Part shown: piece after piece, positions 1 through 8,709 of the stretch
Layout: every line of letters begins with the position of its first letter
Numbering within the stretch: the stretch's first letter is position 1
Source of the DNA: CAVTLG01 sp963802635
Lineage (GTDB): Bacteria; Chloroflexota; Ktedonobacteria; Ktedonobacterales; Ktedonobacteraceae
DNA: 64,000 nucleotides
Reading direction: 5' to 3'
NCBI GenBank assembly: GCA_963802635.1
Contig: CAWDJJ010000002.1
Span: forward strand, 1,116,001 to 1,180,000
Notes under the pieces: model-generated
Database searches by the model: none
What the model was told of the DNA's origin: nothing
Seen by the model: the letters and a program-made list of their open reading frames with translations, nothing else
Made by a program: the position numbers and the translations under genes

Positions 1-1
1 G

Positions 2-1235
2 GCACTGGCCTACCTGCAAGGTATCTTGAGTGAAACGGTGCGCAAAAACGGCTGGCAATTGGCTGAACAAGCGGGAGAAGTCTGTCCTGACGGGATGCAA
101 CGTTTGCTCTCTCGCGCCGTCTGGGACACCGATGGCGTCCGTGATGATCTGCGTAGCTATGTGCTTGAGCAACTGGGCTTGCAGTCGGCTATCCTGGTCA
201 TCGACGAAAGCGGCTTTCCCAAGCGTGGCAAACAATCGGCTGGGGTTGGCTTGCAGTATTGCGGAGCCACTGGTCGGGTCGAGAATTGTCAGGTCGGTGT
301 CTTTCTCTCGTATGTGACCGCCAAAGGACATAGCCTCATTGATCGCGAACTCTATCTGCCCCTGGACTGGTGTGAGGATCGGGATCGGTGTCGAGCCGCA
401 GGTATCCCAGAAGCGGTTCGCTTCCAGACCAAGCCTGAACTAGCCCGGCGCATGATCGAACGCCTTTGGCAAGCGCAGCTTTCCATTTCCTGGGTCGTGG
501 CTGATACCGTTTACGGTGGCAATTTGGACCTGCGTATCTGGCTGGAAGCGCATGAGTATTCCTATGTGCTAGCAGTGGCTTGCAATGAGCTGGTCGGCTT
601 CCAGACACCAACTGGACGCAGGCGTGAAGAAGCGGCATCGGTCGAAGCGGCCATGCTCTCTGATCAAGATTGGCAGCGCCTTTCGATGAGCGAAGGGACC
701 AAAGGCCCCAGGCTCTTCGACTGGGCCATCGTCCCCATGTTGCACCGCTGGGAGGATGATGCAAGACATTGGCTGCTCATTCGCCGTTGCGTGGATGATC
801 CCAACGAGAAAGCCTACTTCTTCGTCTTTGCCCCACAAGGAACCACCTTGCCCGAGATAGTCAAGGCGATAGGTGCCAGATGGCATATTGAAGAGGACTT
901 TGAAAACAGCAAAGATCTGGGGCTGGACCAGTATGAGGTCCGAAGTTGGATCGGGTGGTATCGCCACATCACGTTAGTCCTGCTGGCACATGCCTATCTG
1001 GTAGGGATTTGTGCAACGGAGCGTTGCTCCACCGATGCGCCTCTCCCCTCTGGCTCTGCCAGAAAGCTTCCTGCTTGTGCTCTGACCGTTCCCGAAGTGC
1101 GTCGTCTGCTCGCTCGACTGATCTGGCCTGCCTCTTCGTCCGTGCGTCGGGTCCTCGCCTGGTCGTGGTGGCGTCGCTGCCATCAGAGTCGTGCCGAGCT
1201 GTTCCCATACCAAACGTCGCCTCAAGGCTGGCTAA
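2..1235 (+). pseudogene. IS701-family DDE transposase, 5' end outside window, frameshifted C-terminus
   Basis: This is a DDE transposase of the IS701/SRSO17 type. Visible landmarks are VIDESGF (first catalytic Asp, near base 197), VADTVYGG (second Asp) and the WHIEEDFENSKD block (catalytic Glu). The frame is open from base 2, so the N-terminus lies outside the window; the copy at 35.2 kb shows about 60 residues are missing. In the original frame the C-terminus runs on into unrelated sequence to base 1594. Removing one base near 1202 restores a typical basic tail (HQSRAELSHTKRRLKAG) ending at 1235. I therefore call a +1 frameshift, which may be real or a sequencing error. Confidence 0.85.
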
Positions 1236-1294
1236 TCCTAGCTCGCTCGCCTTTCTCTCGCTGTCTTTGTTGTTGTCTGTCCGTGTTCCAGACT

Positions 1295-1341
1295 TCCGAG
1301 AAAGTTCCAGGAACTCCCAGACTTCCTGGAACTTTCTCGGA
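1295..1341. terminator. Large perfect hairpin, probable terminator
   Basis: A 19-bp perfect inverted repeat (arms 1295-1313 and 1323-1341, left arm beginning TCCGAGAAAGTT) has a 9-base loop. It lies 60 bases after the repaired transposase stop and 54 bases before the next start. T-rich sequence follows but there is no clean U-tract. It may be a terminator that insulates the downstream gene or a structural element of the IS. Confidence 0.5.
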
Positions 1342-1394
1342 TTGGTGTCTGGTTTTGTGTGTGCTTTTGCCTTTTTTCGAAAGGAGTCTTGACC

Positions 1395-2244
1395 ATGGCG
1401 CTTCTTCCTTTCACGACCGGTGCTCAGATGCTTGGAATTCACCCCAAGACCTTGCACCATTGGCTCAAAGAAGCCAATGTGCCCTTCACTTTGCATCCCA
1501 GCGATGCACGCATCAAATGTGTAGATCCGCAACACCTCCTGGAAGTGGCCAAACTTCACGACCGCTCACTTCCAGAACTACCCACCTCGCTTGAAGAACA
1601 AGCAAAGTCCTTGCCTGCAGAGCCGGAGCAACCCTCTTCTTCGTTGCCTCCTATCAGAGCATCTGAGCCAGATCTGGTGCAGAAACTGTCCTGTCTGGAG
1701 ACCAAGGTGGTGAGCTTGCAGGAGCAACTTGCCCAACTCGCGCTGGCGCTCCTCCAAGAGCGAGAGAGAACCATCGAACGACGAATCTCGGCACTGGAAA
1801 CCGTCACGGCTGAACTGGTGGGAAAGCACCCGCTTCCAGCGTCGCAAGAGCAAGGGGGAGGGCAAACGTTGGCCTGTGCGTCGCGTCGGGGGTACCAACT
1901 GCTTCCGGCAGAACAACCTGCTCGGTCTCGCGTGCCTGCTCTGATTGAATACAGCGCGCAAGAGACCTATGTGATTATCAGTTCGCAGGAAGGCGAGTTG
2001 CACCTGATGCCCGATTTGAGCTGAGTGGTTTGAGTGGCTGGCGACACTCCCCTCTTTCCGCTTCGTGGGTCAGCAGGGGCGTTTCACCGCCTACCGCCAT
2101 AGTCGCTCCTCGCGCTCTTGGAGAGCCCATCGGGTTATCCACCAGCAAGCCTACAGGCAGACGTTGGGTGTCACCGATCATCTCACGATTTGCCGTTTGG
2201 AGCAAGTGGCAGCGGCACTACAACCCGACATGGCTTCGCTCTAA
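1395..2244 (+). pseudogene. IS-associated HTH/coiled-coil DNA-binding protein, single-base frameshift
   Basis: The start ATG at 1395 follows AAAGGAGT. Residues 1-60 form a MerR/excisionase-like HTH (TGAQMLGIHPKTLHHWLKEA). A Pro/Ser-rich linker and a short coiled coil (LETKVVSLQEQLAQL) follow, then a C-terminal module. The original frame stops at 2024. One extra C near 2021 (agCtga) breaks the frame; without it the protein continues through WLATLPSFRFVGQQGRF to TICRLEQVAAALQ and stops at 2244. The C-terminal module matches a widespread transposase-linked protein I associate with Ktedonobacteria (family knowledge, not searched). Its role, perhaps IS regulation, is unknown. Confidence 0.7.
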
Positions 2245-2245
2245 T

Positions 2246-2620
2246 TCACTGAGCTATCCTATGTCCGCGTCTTCGTATCTCTTCAAACAAGTGCGGCTGT
2301 AGTGTGATTGAGGAAGTCCAGGCAATGAGAATCAGCCAGAAGAGCCAGCGCCAATGGCGCACGACCCCAAGAATGAGCAAGGCGATCACAGCGAGAACGC
2401 CAACCAGAAACAGCGTCACCAGAACAGGATAGCGGCCAGCCGGAGAAGAGGTGAGCGAGAGTGATTGGGTGTAGATCGACGGATCAGCGAGGTACACCAC
2501 CAGCAAGCTGAGGGCAGCGAGGATGAAAAGGCGATCATGCCCACCTCCAGATGCCCAGTGAAATGACGTGTCGGTATCTTCATTCGTGTGTCGTCTCCTT
2601 TCCCGGTTGCAAGCCATCAA
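2246..2620 (-). CDS. Small hydrophobic membrane protein
   Basis: Three hydrophobic stretches (LFILAALSLLVVYL, VLVTLFLVGVLAVIALLIL, WLFWLILIAW) predict about three membrane helices, with a short basic C-terminus. The ORF overlaps the 3' end of the upstream TetR gene and no convincing SD/ATG pair is visible, so the true start may lie inside the first helix (TTG/GTG codons). It is the last gene of the SRPBCC-TetR-membrane unit and could be the target of that regulator. No family recognised. Confidence 0.45.
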   Translation of the reverse strand: MMACNRERRRHTNEDTDTSFHWASGGGHDRLFILAALSLLVVYLADPSIYTQSLSLTSSPAGRYPVLVTLFLVGVLAVIALLILGVVRHWRWLFWLILIAWTSSITLQPHLFEEIRRRGHRIAQ

Positions 2621-3212
2621 ACAGCAGGGAGGTCAGGACTTCTGGGAGGTCTTCCCAACGCTGGGCAATCACCTCGTCGCCAAGCAATTGGAGTGTCAGC
2701 AGACCCAAGAGCATGCCAGCGATGGCACGAACCGTGAGAGCCACATCGATACTCCGTATCTGCCCTGTTGTGCTCTGTGCTTGGAAGGAGTATTCGGCGA
2801 CGGTGAAGGTGGGTACCAGCACTTGCTGGTAATACAATGCGCGCAAATCCTCATTGACCAGCATTTCTGGTAGGACTGCCTGGAACACCTCCGCATTGGG
2901 CCACAACAGGGCCATGCGCTGGCGCAGGTACGCGGTGAAAAAGGAGCGCAGATCTTGCCCGCTCTCCAGCATGAGGTGCTGCTCGCGTTCGGTTGACTCA
3001 TTGAGGCGATGGAGAATCCCTAACAAGACCTCCGTTTTGCTGGCAAAGTAGGTGTAAATGGTGCCATCGGCGATCCCAGCCACACGGGCGATGTCCTTGA
3101 TCGTGGCGCGATGAAAGCCTTTTTCGGCAAACGCCTGGGTGGCAGCATCAAGGATCTGCTTGCGCCTGGCAGCCGTTACCAGTTCTTGAATGGGATCAGG
3201 CGTCTTGGTCAT
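2580..3212 (-). CDS. TetR/AcrR family transcriptional regulator
   Basis: A 210-residue protein with a typical N-terminal TetR HTH (ILDAATQAFAEKGFHRATIKDIARVAGIADGTIYTYF split over residues 18-52) and a variable ligand-binding C-terminal domain. The ATG at 3212 (MTKTPDP) is preferred over longer starts because the preceding region lies inside the upstream SRPBCC gene, giving a 17-base overlap that suggests translational coupling. Ligand and operator are unknown. Confidence 0.85.
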   Translation of the reverse strand: MTKTPDPIQELVTAARRKQILDAATQAFAEKGFHRATIKDIARVAGIADGTIYTYFASKTEVLLGILHRLNESTEREQHLMLESGQDLRSFFTAYLRQRMALLWPNAEVFQAVLPEMLVNEDLRALYYQQVLVPTFTVAEYSFQAQSTTGQIRSIDVALTVRAIAGMLLGLLTLQLLGDEVIAQRWEDLPEVLTSLLFDGLQPGKETTHE

Positions 3213-3720
3213 AGGCTGCATGCTCCTTTTGTCCCTCGAAGGAATACGACGCATTTTTTTCAATCGTTCTTTTCATAGCCTCAAGAGTGTTTTGAGCGTC
3301 TCTCGCAATCTTCCTTTTTGCGATGACATTGAATAATTTTGTCTTGAGAGACTTCGTTGAGTAATAATGGCTGAATTCCACTTTTGTCTCATTCTCAGCA
3401 AGAGGCGTCAATCTCGCTTCAACAAGATAATCTGGGAGTAATTTGGTGATCCCTATGGTATCTTCGGGTAAAGCCGTGACGATCCTTTCCATGGGAACCA
3501 CTTCGAGATCTTTTTCCACACACGTATTTTTCCCATCTTTGAGGTGGCATCTATAGGCAACCCCCTTCCCTCTCTCACGTTTCCCTGAAATGAGGTCTAC
3601 CTTCTTGACCCTTGGATGGTAGACAGCGATGTTCGTCAAGTCTTGATTAAATTCCCAGACGGCTTGGAGAGGTGCATGAATCACGACCTCTTGTCTTGAC
3701 TGAAAAGGAGGAAATTCCAT
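3196..3720 (-). CDS. SRPBCC-fold (polyketide cyclase/START-like) protein
   Basis: A 174-residue protein starting at MEFPPF, with GAAAGGAT as SD. The pattern is that of SRPBCC lipid/ligand-binding proteins: an N-terminal strand ending VVIHAPLQAVWEFNQDLTN, alternating strands, and a C-terminal helix (LFNVIAKRKIARDAQNTLEAMKRTIEK). No signal peptide, so cytoplasmic. First gene of a unit with the TetR regulator. Ligand unknown. Confidence 0.75.
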   Translation of the reverse strand: MEFPPFQSRQEVVIHAPLQAVWEFNQDLTNIAVYHPRVKKVDLISGKRERGKGVAYRCHLKDGKNTCVEKDLEVVPMERIVTALPEDTIGITKLLPDYLVEARLTPLAENETKVEFSHYYSTKSLKTKLFNVIAKRKIARDAQNTLEAMKRTIEKNASYSFEGQKEHAAYDQDA

Positions 3721-3876
3721 GTTCTGATCCTTTCTCAAGAGCGATGCCACGTACAGGCGCGTTAATGGCCAGATCCTTCAGAGGCAGAGGCTCACTTGTC
3801 TTGCGTTGTGGTGATCGAATAGACAATCATAGAGTTGAATTTTCATTCATTTCAATGATAGCCAATTCAAGCAGAT

Positions 3877-4149
3877 GTGTCAAGTCTAGGGAATGAGATG
3901 GGGATTCATCTGATCCAAACGATCCTCGGTCTGTGTGCCAACGCTCCTCATCGCTGTCTGTATGTGCATCCAACACTGCCTGATTGGTTGCCAGACGTTG
4001 TGCTCCAACAATTGTGTGTTGGAGCATGTTTGCTTCCGCTCCACTTCTGGCGTGAAAGTGATCGCTCATACAGGAAGCAAGGGAGGATACAGGCCGATCC
4101 CGATACGCCGCAGCAGGAAATGATTCAGGTGATGGATGTCCCACAATAG
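3877..4149 (+). pseudogene. C-terminal remnant of a glycogen debranching enzyme-like glycosidase
   Basis: The translation CLYVHPTLPDWLPDVVLQQL, then VGACLLPLHFWRESDRS and IQVMDVP, resembles the extreme C-terminus of amylo-alpha-1,6-glucosidase-like proteins, where LYV-P-LPDWLP, LRVG and LRFWR blocks recur. Only about 75 residues remain, with no upstream part and no RBS, on the strand opposite its neighbours. I read it as a decayed fragment. Resemblance is from memory of the family. Confidence 0.45.
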
Positions 4150-4228
4150 CGTTCCTGATGGTGAATGTTGGCTGCTTTCTTCCGCATTGCAGCAACACGG
4201 CTGTGAAAGACCTGCTCGCGAGAAGAAG

Positions 4229-4606
4229 CTAGGTGACCATAACCGTTAAGTTCATGCCGGGGTGGACCGTACAATACAGCAAAAAGGTGCCGGAGGCATT
4301 AAATGGACCAATGGTTGTGCTTGTATTCCCTCCTATCTGTACATCAATCATTGGTACTCCCGGCTCTCGGCCTGGCCTTTCCATCCCATTCGCATCCCAT
4401 CTGCCATTTTCAATGCTGTGGACGGCAGAGGTATCGTCAACCAGGGTGATGGTTGCCCCTTTTTTAATCCTGATGGACGCTTGTTCAAACGATGTTGCTC
4501 CCATATGAACCACGTTTTGCCCGCTTGCGGACCCCGCGCACCCACCCATCACCAGCGCGATCATGAGCAGGAGGAACCTTCCCCCGAAAACACACCAGCG
4601 TTGCAT
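4229..4606 (-). CDS. Cupredoxin-like copper-binding lipoprotein
   Basis: A 125-residue secreted lipoprotein. The start at 4606 follows GGAGAGGAAAG. The signal peptide has a lipobox ending VMGGC (Cys23). The mature domain has type-1 copper ligands: His63 (AVHSIENG), then Cys112, His115 and Met118 in YCTVHPGM. It is expected to be membrane-anchored outside the cell and to carry electrons or bind copper. It is paralogous to the protein at 7127-7495. Last gene of the cluster with two beta-propeller proteins, 47 bases after the YVTN gene. Confidence 0.85.
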   Translation of the reverse strand: MQRWCVFGGRFLLLMIALVMGGCAGSASGQNVVHMGATSFEQASIRIKKGATITLVDDTSAVHSIENGRWDANGMERPGREPGVPMIDVQIGGNTSTTIGPFNASGTFLLYCTVHPGMNLTVMVT

Positions 4607-4653
4607 CTGTTCTTTCCTCTCCAAAGAAATGGGCTTCCGATCTCTTTCCCCTC

Positions 4654-5847
4654 TTACGACACCTGGGCAGGGTGTTCTGGATCTTTTTGTGACAGGCGCT
4701 TGGCTCGCTTTTTGCGGGCAAGAAACCAAAAATAGGTCAGGGGAAGAAAGACCAGCAGGAACAAAAGGGCATACGCTCCATCATTGACGAGCGTGCCCAG
4801 GAGGGTGGTTTCCTGCGGGATCAAGCCAACAAGGGGTGGGTAGAGTCCTGTGACAATAAAATGGGGAGATCCACCCACAAACAGTGTCGTGATGGTTTGC
4901 CTTCCAGGTAGATCAAGCATCTGGACGGTGCCATTTTGCAAGGCAACAAAACCTAGCTGTCCGTCACTGGTAATGGCCACCGAAACAGGCGCAGAGGGGA
5001 ATGCCACAACCCGGCGGGGTTCTTGAGGCATCGGCGCTCCCACGGTCATAGGTGAGAGCACCAGTAGGCGCGTCTTTTTTCGGTCTGGGACAAAAATCTC
5101 GCCAGTCTGCTCGTTGAAATCCATAGGACCATAAGATCCACCCGTCACCAGTGGCAGCATCGTGTGGCTTTTGATATCGATAGCTTCAAGACTTCCTTGC
5201 CGCGTTGCTGCATACGCCGTTGCACCAGGAGGGATCGTCAGAAATTGCGGTCCCTGCGGCAGCGCCATCGTCGCAAGCGACTGGCCGCTGCTCGTGTCGA
5301 AGGTCTGGAGCGCCTGCGTTGTTGCCACCCAGAGCTGATTGTTCCTGGTGTTCGTGAGATTGGGACCCGCAAAGGCGAGCGCGATCCCATCGACGGGGTC
5401 CTGTGTCAGAAACACCTGCTTGACCTGACAGGTGAGGCCATCGAGTTCCGTCACCCGCTTGGCCGCGTTTCCAGCGACGTACAGCACGTTGCTCGTCGGA
5501 TCGAGTGCGAGCAGCGATGGATCACCCGGCACCTGCGCGCTACAGATGGTTTCTCCGGTTTTCGCACTCAGCGCCAGAAAGCGACCTTGTTGTGGCTGGG
5601 TAAGAAAGAGGTAGCGACCATCAATGCTCAAAAGGAGGCTCTGGGGACTCTCAGGCGTGGCAATGGACCTCACCACGGCTTGTTGCGCGATATCAATAAC
5701 GGAGATCCCTTTTGGGGTTCCGGCGACATAGGCGAGATTTGGTGCTCCGCCATCGGCCCTGGCTGGCTGGAGCAGACAGAGCGTGATACCTACGCACAGG
5801 CAATACACCAGGCCGCAATGAGGTATCTTCTGCAAAAGAGAGAGCAT
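4654..5847 (-). CDS. YVTN/WD-type beta-propeller surface protein with C-terminal TM anchor
   Basis: A 397-residue protein. A signal-like helix (residues 10-30) precedes repeated 40-45 residue blade motifs (NLAYVAGTPKGISVIDI, NVLYVAGNAAKRVTEL, GEIFVPDRKKTRLLVL, LGFVALQNGTVQMLDL), about seven blades. A C-terminal membrane helix (YALLFLLVFLPLTYFWFL) is followed by KKRAKR, so the propeller faces outside. The SD (AAAGG) lies in the last codons of the preceding gene, 8 bases upstream, which indicates translational coupling. Confidence 0.8.
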   Translation of the reverse strand: MLSLLQKIPHCGLVYCLCVGITLCLLQPARADGGAPNLAYVAGTPKGISVIDIAQQAVVRSIATPESPQSLLLSIDGRYLFLTQPQQGRFLALSAKTGETICSAQVPGDPSLLALDPTSNVLYVAGNAAKRVTELDGLTCQVKQVFLTQDPVDGIALAFAGPNLTNTRNNQLWVATTQALQTFDTSSGQSLATMALPQGPQFLTIPPGATAYAATRQGSLEAIDIKSHTMLPLVTGGSYGPMDFNEQTGEIFVPDRKKTRLLVLSPMTVGAPMPQEPRRVVAFPSAPVSVAITSDGQLGFVALQNGTVQMLDLPGRQTITTLFVGGSPHFIVTGLYPPLVGLIPQETTLLGTLVNDGAYALLFLLVFLPLTYFWFLARKKRAKRLSQKDPEHPAQVS

Positions 5848-5855
5848 GGCTCTTG

Positions 5856-6938
5856 TCAACCTTTCTGTTCTTCCTCTTGTGGGGTAAGTGACATCCATGT
5901 AGCTCGTCGTCGATCAAAGTGGTACACCTGGGTCGGATACGAAAGAGCAAGGTACACCTGTTGTGCATCCGTTGGATCAACGAGCAGATTTGCCAGATTC
6001 CCCTGGATGCGTGGCAGAGCCTTCCAGCTCCGACCTCCATCATTGCTGCGATAGATGGCGGTGCCGGTTTTTCCATAGAGCGTCTGAGGGGATGCGGTTG
6101 ACCCACACAGCGCTCCATAGGCGACCTGCGTATTCACATTCAGAAAGGTTTTTCCCCCATCCGTTGACACAAACATGCCAGCATCGCCATCTGCATAGAG
6201 CGGGCGACCAGGACCAGCGGCAATCAGATCGATGATGCCACCGCTTATCCCCTTGACTGTTTGCCAGTGTTTGCCCCCATCAGCGCTTTGCGCCATGCCC
6301 GTATCTCCATAGACCAGGAGGCGACCAGGTGTGCCAGGCAGGGCCAGCAGACCCAGCAAGTTACTAAAGGGTAATGGGCCGGCAGCGGTAAAATGTTTGC
6401 CAGCATCCCGACTCACTTTGAGTCCAGCCGCCCCTTGATCTGGGAAGTAGAGATAGACCTCTCCCGGCGCTTCGTTTCCGGCGACGGCAAAAAAAATCGT
6501 GCCTGCCGAGAAACTCACGGTTGGGATGGTCAGTTGCCAGGTGCGTCCCTGATTCGTGCTGGTATAGAGACCAGCAATCCCCTGGGGCTGATTGATTGCT
6601 GCCTCCGTCAACAGGTAGAGGCGTTGTGGGTTGAGCGGGCTTGCGGTGAGTGAATAGTCCATTAATCCTTGCATCGGTTGCCCCGTTCCCCCGGACACCT
6701 GCTGCCATGTTTTGCCCGCATTCTGTGAACGATAGGTCCCATCGTGCGTTGCCAGAAGGAGCACCGTTGGTGAGGCCGCAAGAAAGGAATGGACATGGTT
6801 TGTTGCTGGACCAAAGCCATTCACCTGTGGGGATGCAACGAGAGCCGTGCTCTGTGTCCCATTGCCACCACATGCTTCAAACATGAGCAAGCAGAGAATA
6901 AGCACCATAAGAAAACTCAGCCGTTGGCTACATTGCAT
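5856..6938 (-). CDS. BNR/sortilin-type beta-propeller lipoprotein
   Basis: A 360-residue lipoprotein (lipobox FEAC about residue 23) with at least six BNR/Asp-box motifs of the S-x-D-x-G-x-x-W type: SQNAGKTWQ, STNQGRTWQ, SRDAGKHF, SADGGKHWQ, STDGGKTF, SNDGGRSWK. These mark sialidase- or sortilin-like propellers; no sialidase catalytic residues are apparent. The start at 6938 follows AAAAGGAG, rejecting the longer in-frame start at 7043. It heads the propeller pair. Confidence 0.8.
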   Translation of the reverse strand: MQCSQRLSFLMVLILCLLMFEACGGNGTQSTALVASPQVNGFGPATNHVHSFLAASPTVLLLATHDGTYRSQNAGKTWQQVSGGTGQPMQGLMDYSLTASPLNPQRLYLLTEAAINQPQGIAGLYTSTNQGRTWQLTIPTVSFSAGTIFFAVAGNEAPGEVYLYFPDQGAAGLKVSRDAGKHFTAAGPLPFSNLLGLLALPGTPGRLLVYGDTGMAQSADGGKHWQTVKGISGGIIDLIAAGPGRPLYADGDAGMFVSTDGGKTFLNVNTQVAYGALCGSTASPQTLYGKTGTAIYRSNDGGRSWKALPRIQGNLANLLVDPTDAQQVYLALSYPTQVYHFDRRRATWMSLTPQEEEQKG

Positions 6939-7126
6939 AGAATAGATCAACTCCTTTTCTGCGTCTTCTTCGGCCACGTCGCACCTGTTTGCAAGGACAA
7001 GAACGTGTCCATCTGACGCTTCCTTCACTGACCCATTACCCATTCATATCGTACCAAGGATCTCAAAACGAAGAAAAGGAATGTAGTTCTCTTTGCATTA
7101 AAAAAGCACAGTGAGTGCTCTCCTGA

Positions 7127-7495
7127 TTATTGCACGATAACGGTGAGCATCATATTCGTATGAATACTGCAATAGACGGAGTAGGTGCCAAGTGTGTTCC
7201 AGGGACCAATGGTAACGCTACTATTGCCGCTGAGTTGGAGATCGTTGAAGCTCGGTGCTCCAGGTTCTTGCTCAGGCTGAGCCACGCCGTTTTGCCAGCG
7301 TCCCAGGCCCAGAATGTGCATATCTGAAGCGGTATTATTCACCTGCAGGCTCTGCCCTTTTTTGAGCGTGATGCTCGATTGGGCAAAGTTCATGGTATCC
7401 GTCGACACAGAAACCGTGTTTTCACTGCCGCCACATGCCACCAAAAAAACGGACAGTAACCCCAGCGCGACGAGGACGAGCAGCCATCTTTTCAT
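7127..7495 (-). CDS. Cupredoxin-like copper-binding lipoprotein
   Basis: A 122-residue lipoprotein with signal peptide and lipobox FLVAC (Cys21). Candidate type-1 copper ligands are His60, Cys109, His112 and Met115 (YCSIHTNM). It shares length, ligand spacing and the GPWNT/GPFNA block with the cupredoxin at 4229-4606, so the two are paralogues flanking the propeller genes. SD GGAGAAAC precedes the ATG. Confidence 0.85.
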   Translation of the reverse strand: MKRWLLVLVALGLLSVFLVACGGSENTVSVSTDTMNFAQSSITLKKGQSLQVNNTASDMHILGLGRWQNGVAQPEQEPGAPSFNDLQLSGNSSVTIGPWNTLGTYSVYCSIHTNMMLTVIVQ

Positions 7496-8015
7496 CGAGG
7501 TTTCTCCTTTCTCTGCAAGGGAGCCAGACTTCTCCGGTTGGAGGAAAGAACGCCGCCTGCTCTCTCTGGCGGTGGTCTCTCAGGAGCGGATCATCACTCG
7601 CTTTCCCTGTCGCTCTTCATCGCCTGTCACAGCACCCTCTCAAGTGCATCATGCACTCGGGAGAAGGCCGCTCCGGCCTCTGCAGAGCGATGGCCCTCCT
7701 TTTCCCTCTATCGTTGACTGACCACCCACTCCTCTTCCTATTCTAGCGCATCATCAGGCTGGTTGTCGAACTGATCGGTGGGGCGATTGCCGCAAGCAAA
7801 GCGGTTGCCTGTGAGGAGGAGACCTGAGCTTCGATCAGGAATTTTCCTGGGACGAACACCTTGAACAAGCCCACGAATTTCAGATGGCACCCCTTGACAG
7901 ATCCCCTTCCTGGTGTCTATACTGAGAAGAGTTAAATTGACTGATAACCCATTCTCAGAGATTTCTTCCGGGTGATCGGACGATCTTTCGTCTCCCCGCA
8001 GTGGCAGGAGCAGCT
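7496..8015. other. Divergent intergenic region with two-copy operator-like word
   Basis: No supported gene. Bases 7937-7951 read TTGACTGATAACCCA, and a 14/15 match occurs at 8654-8668 just before the ClC gene. The first copy sits between a 7-bp inverted repeat (CTGAGAA 7922-7928, TTCTCAG 7952-7958). This may be the operator of the TetR gene that follows. I see nothing else convincing. Confidence 0.4.
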
Positions 8016-8624
8016 ATGCCCAAAATTGTCGATGAACAGATGCGCGACGCGACACGACGCCGCATTCTGGCAATAGCGGCCAGTGAGTTTGCACGCCTGG
8101 GTTTTGACCAGGCCAACATCAATGTCATCGCGGAACAGGCCGGGATCGGCAAAGGAACGATCTATCTGTATTTCGAGAGTAAACGCGATCTCTTCCTGGC
8201 GATGTTGCGTGCGATCGCACGAGAACAACTGGCGGCGACCCGGACGGCGTTGGCCCCGGATGGAACCCTCCGGGAGCGACTGGAGCGTCTCTTTCGTGCC
8301 TTTGCGCACCTGGCCGAGCAAGAGCGGGACAGTTTCAATGTCTATATGAGTGCTCTCTACGGGGTCAATCGTGCCTTCCAGGCAGAAGCGACGAAACTGC
8401 TGCGCGATTATGTGGCCGTGATTGCCCTGGTGTTGGAACAGAGCCAGGCCAGGGGCGAGATCAAATACCATGATGTTGAGGCGACAGCCCTGATGATCCT
8501 GTCGTTGACGGAGTCTTATGTGCTCTCAGCGAAGGTGCTCGGATATGCTGAAGCGATGATTGTCCAGCAAGCCGGGCCTGTTGCTGAACTCATTCTGCGT
8601 GGCATCAGTACCAAAGATCCGTGA
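8016..8624 (+). CDS. TetR/AcrR family regulator
   Basis: A 202-residue regulator with the canonical HTH (RRRILAIAASEFARLGF ... GIGKGTIYLYFESKRDLF, residues 13-57). The start ATG 8016 has GGCAGGAG nine bases upstream. It precedes a ClC channel gene by 86 bases and the word TTGACTGATRACCCA lies before both genes, so it probably autoregulates and controls the channel (inference). Confidence 0.85.
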   Translation: MPKIVDEQMRDATRRRILAIAASEFARLGFDQANINVIAEQAGIGKGTIYLYFESKRDLFLAMLRAIAREQLAATRTALAPDGTLRERLERLFRAFAHLAEQERDSFNVYMSALYGVNRAFQAEATKLLRDYVAVIALVLEQSQARGEIKYHDVEATALMILSLTESYVLSAKVLGYAEAMIVQQAGPVAELILRGISTKDP

Positions 8625-8642
8625 GGTCACGCTGTTTTTTTT
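8620..8642 (+). terminator. Possible intrinsic terminator after TetR
   Basis: A short GC stem (CGTG/CACG around the stop codon) is followed by eight T residues. The stem is only four to five pairs, so this is weak. Confidence 0.3.
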
Positions 8643-8709
8643 ATTCTTCTGTTTTGACTGATGACCCACCCATATTGAAGCACCCGTGTGCGGTTCAGGA
8701 GATAGATGC

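Noticed and set aside
1236..1594. Long C-terminal extension of the first IS701 transposase
   Set aside because: It reads through the hairpin and the HTH gene out of frame; a one-base repair near 1202 gives the normal C-terminus.
3827..4198. Minus-strand ORF of 123 codons
   Set aside because: It is the complement of the debranching-enzyme remnant and has no RBS or recognisable domain.
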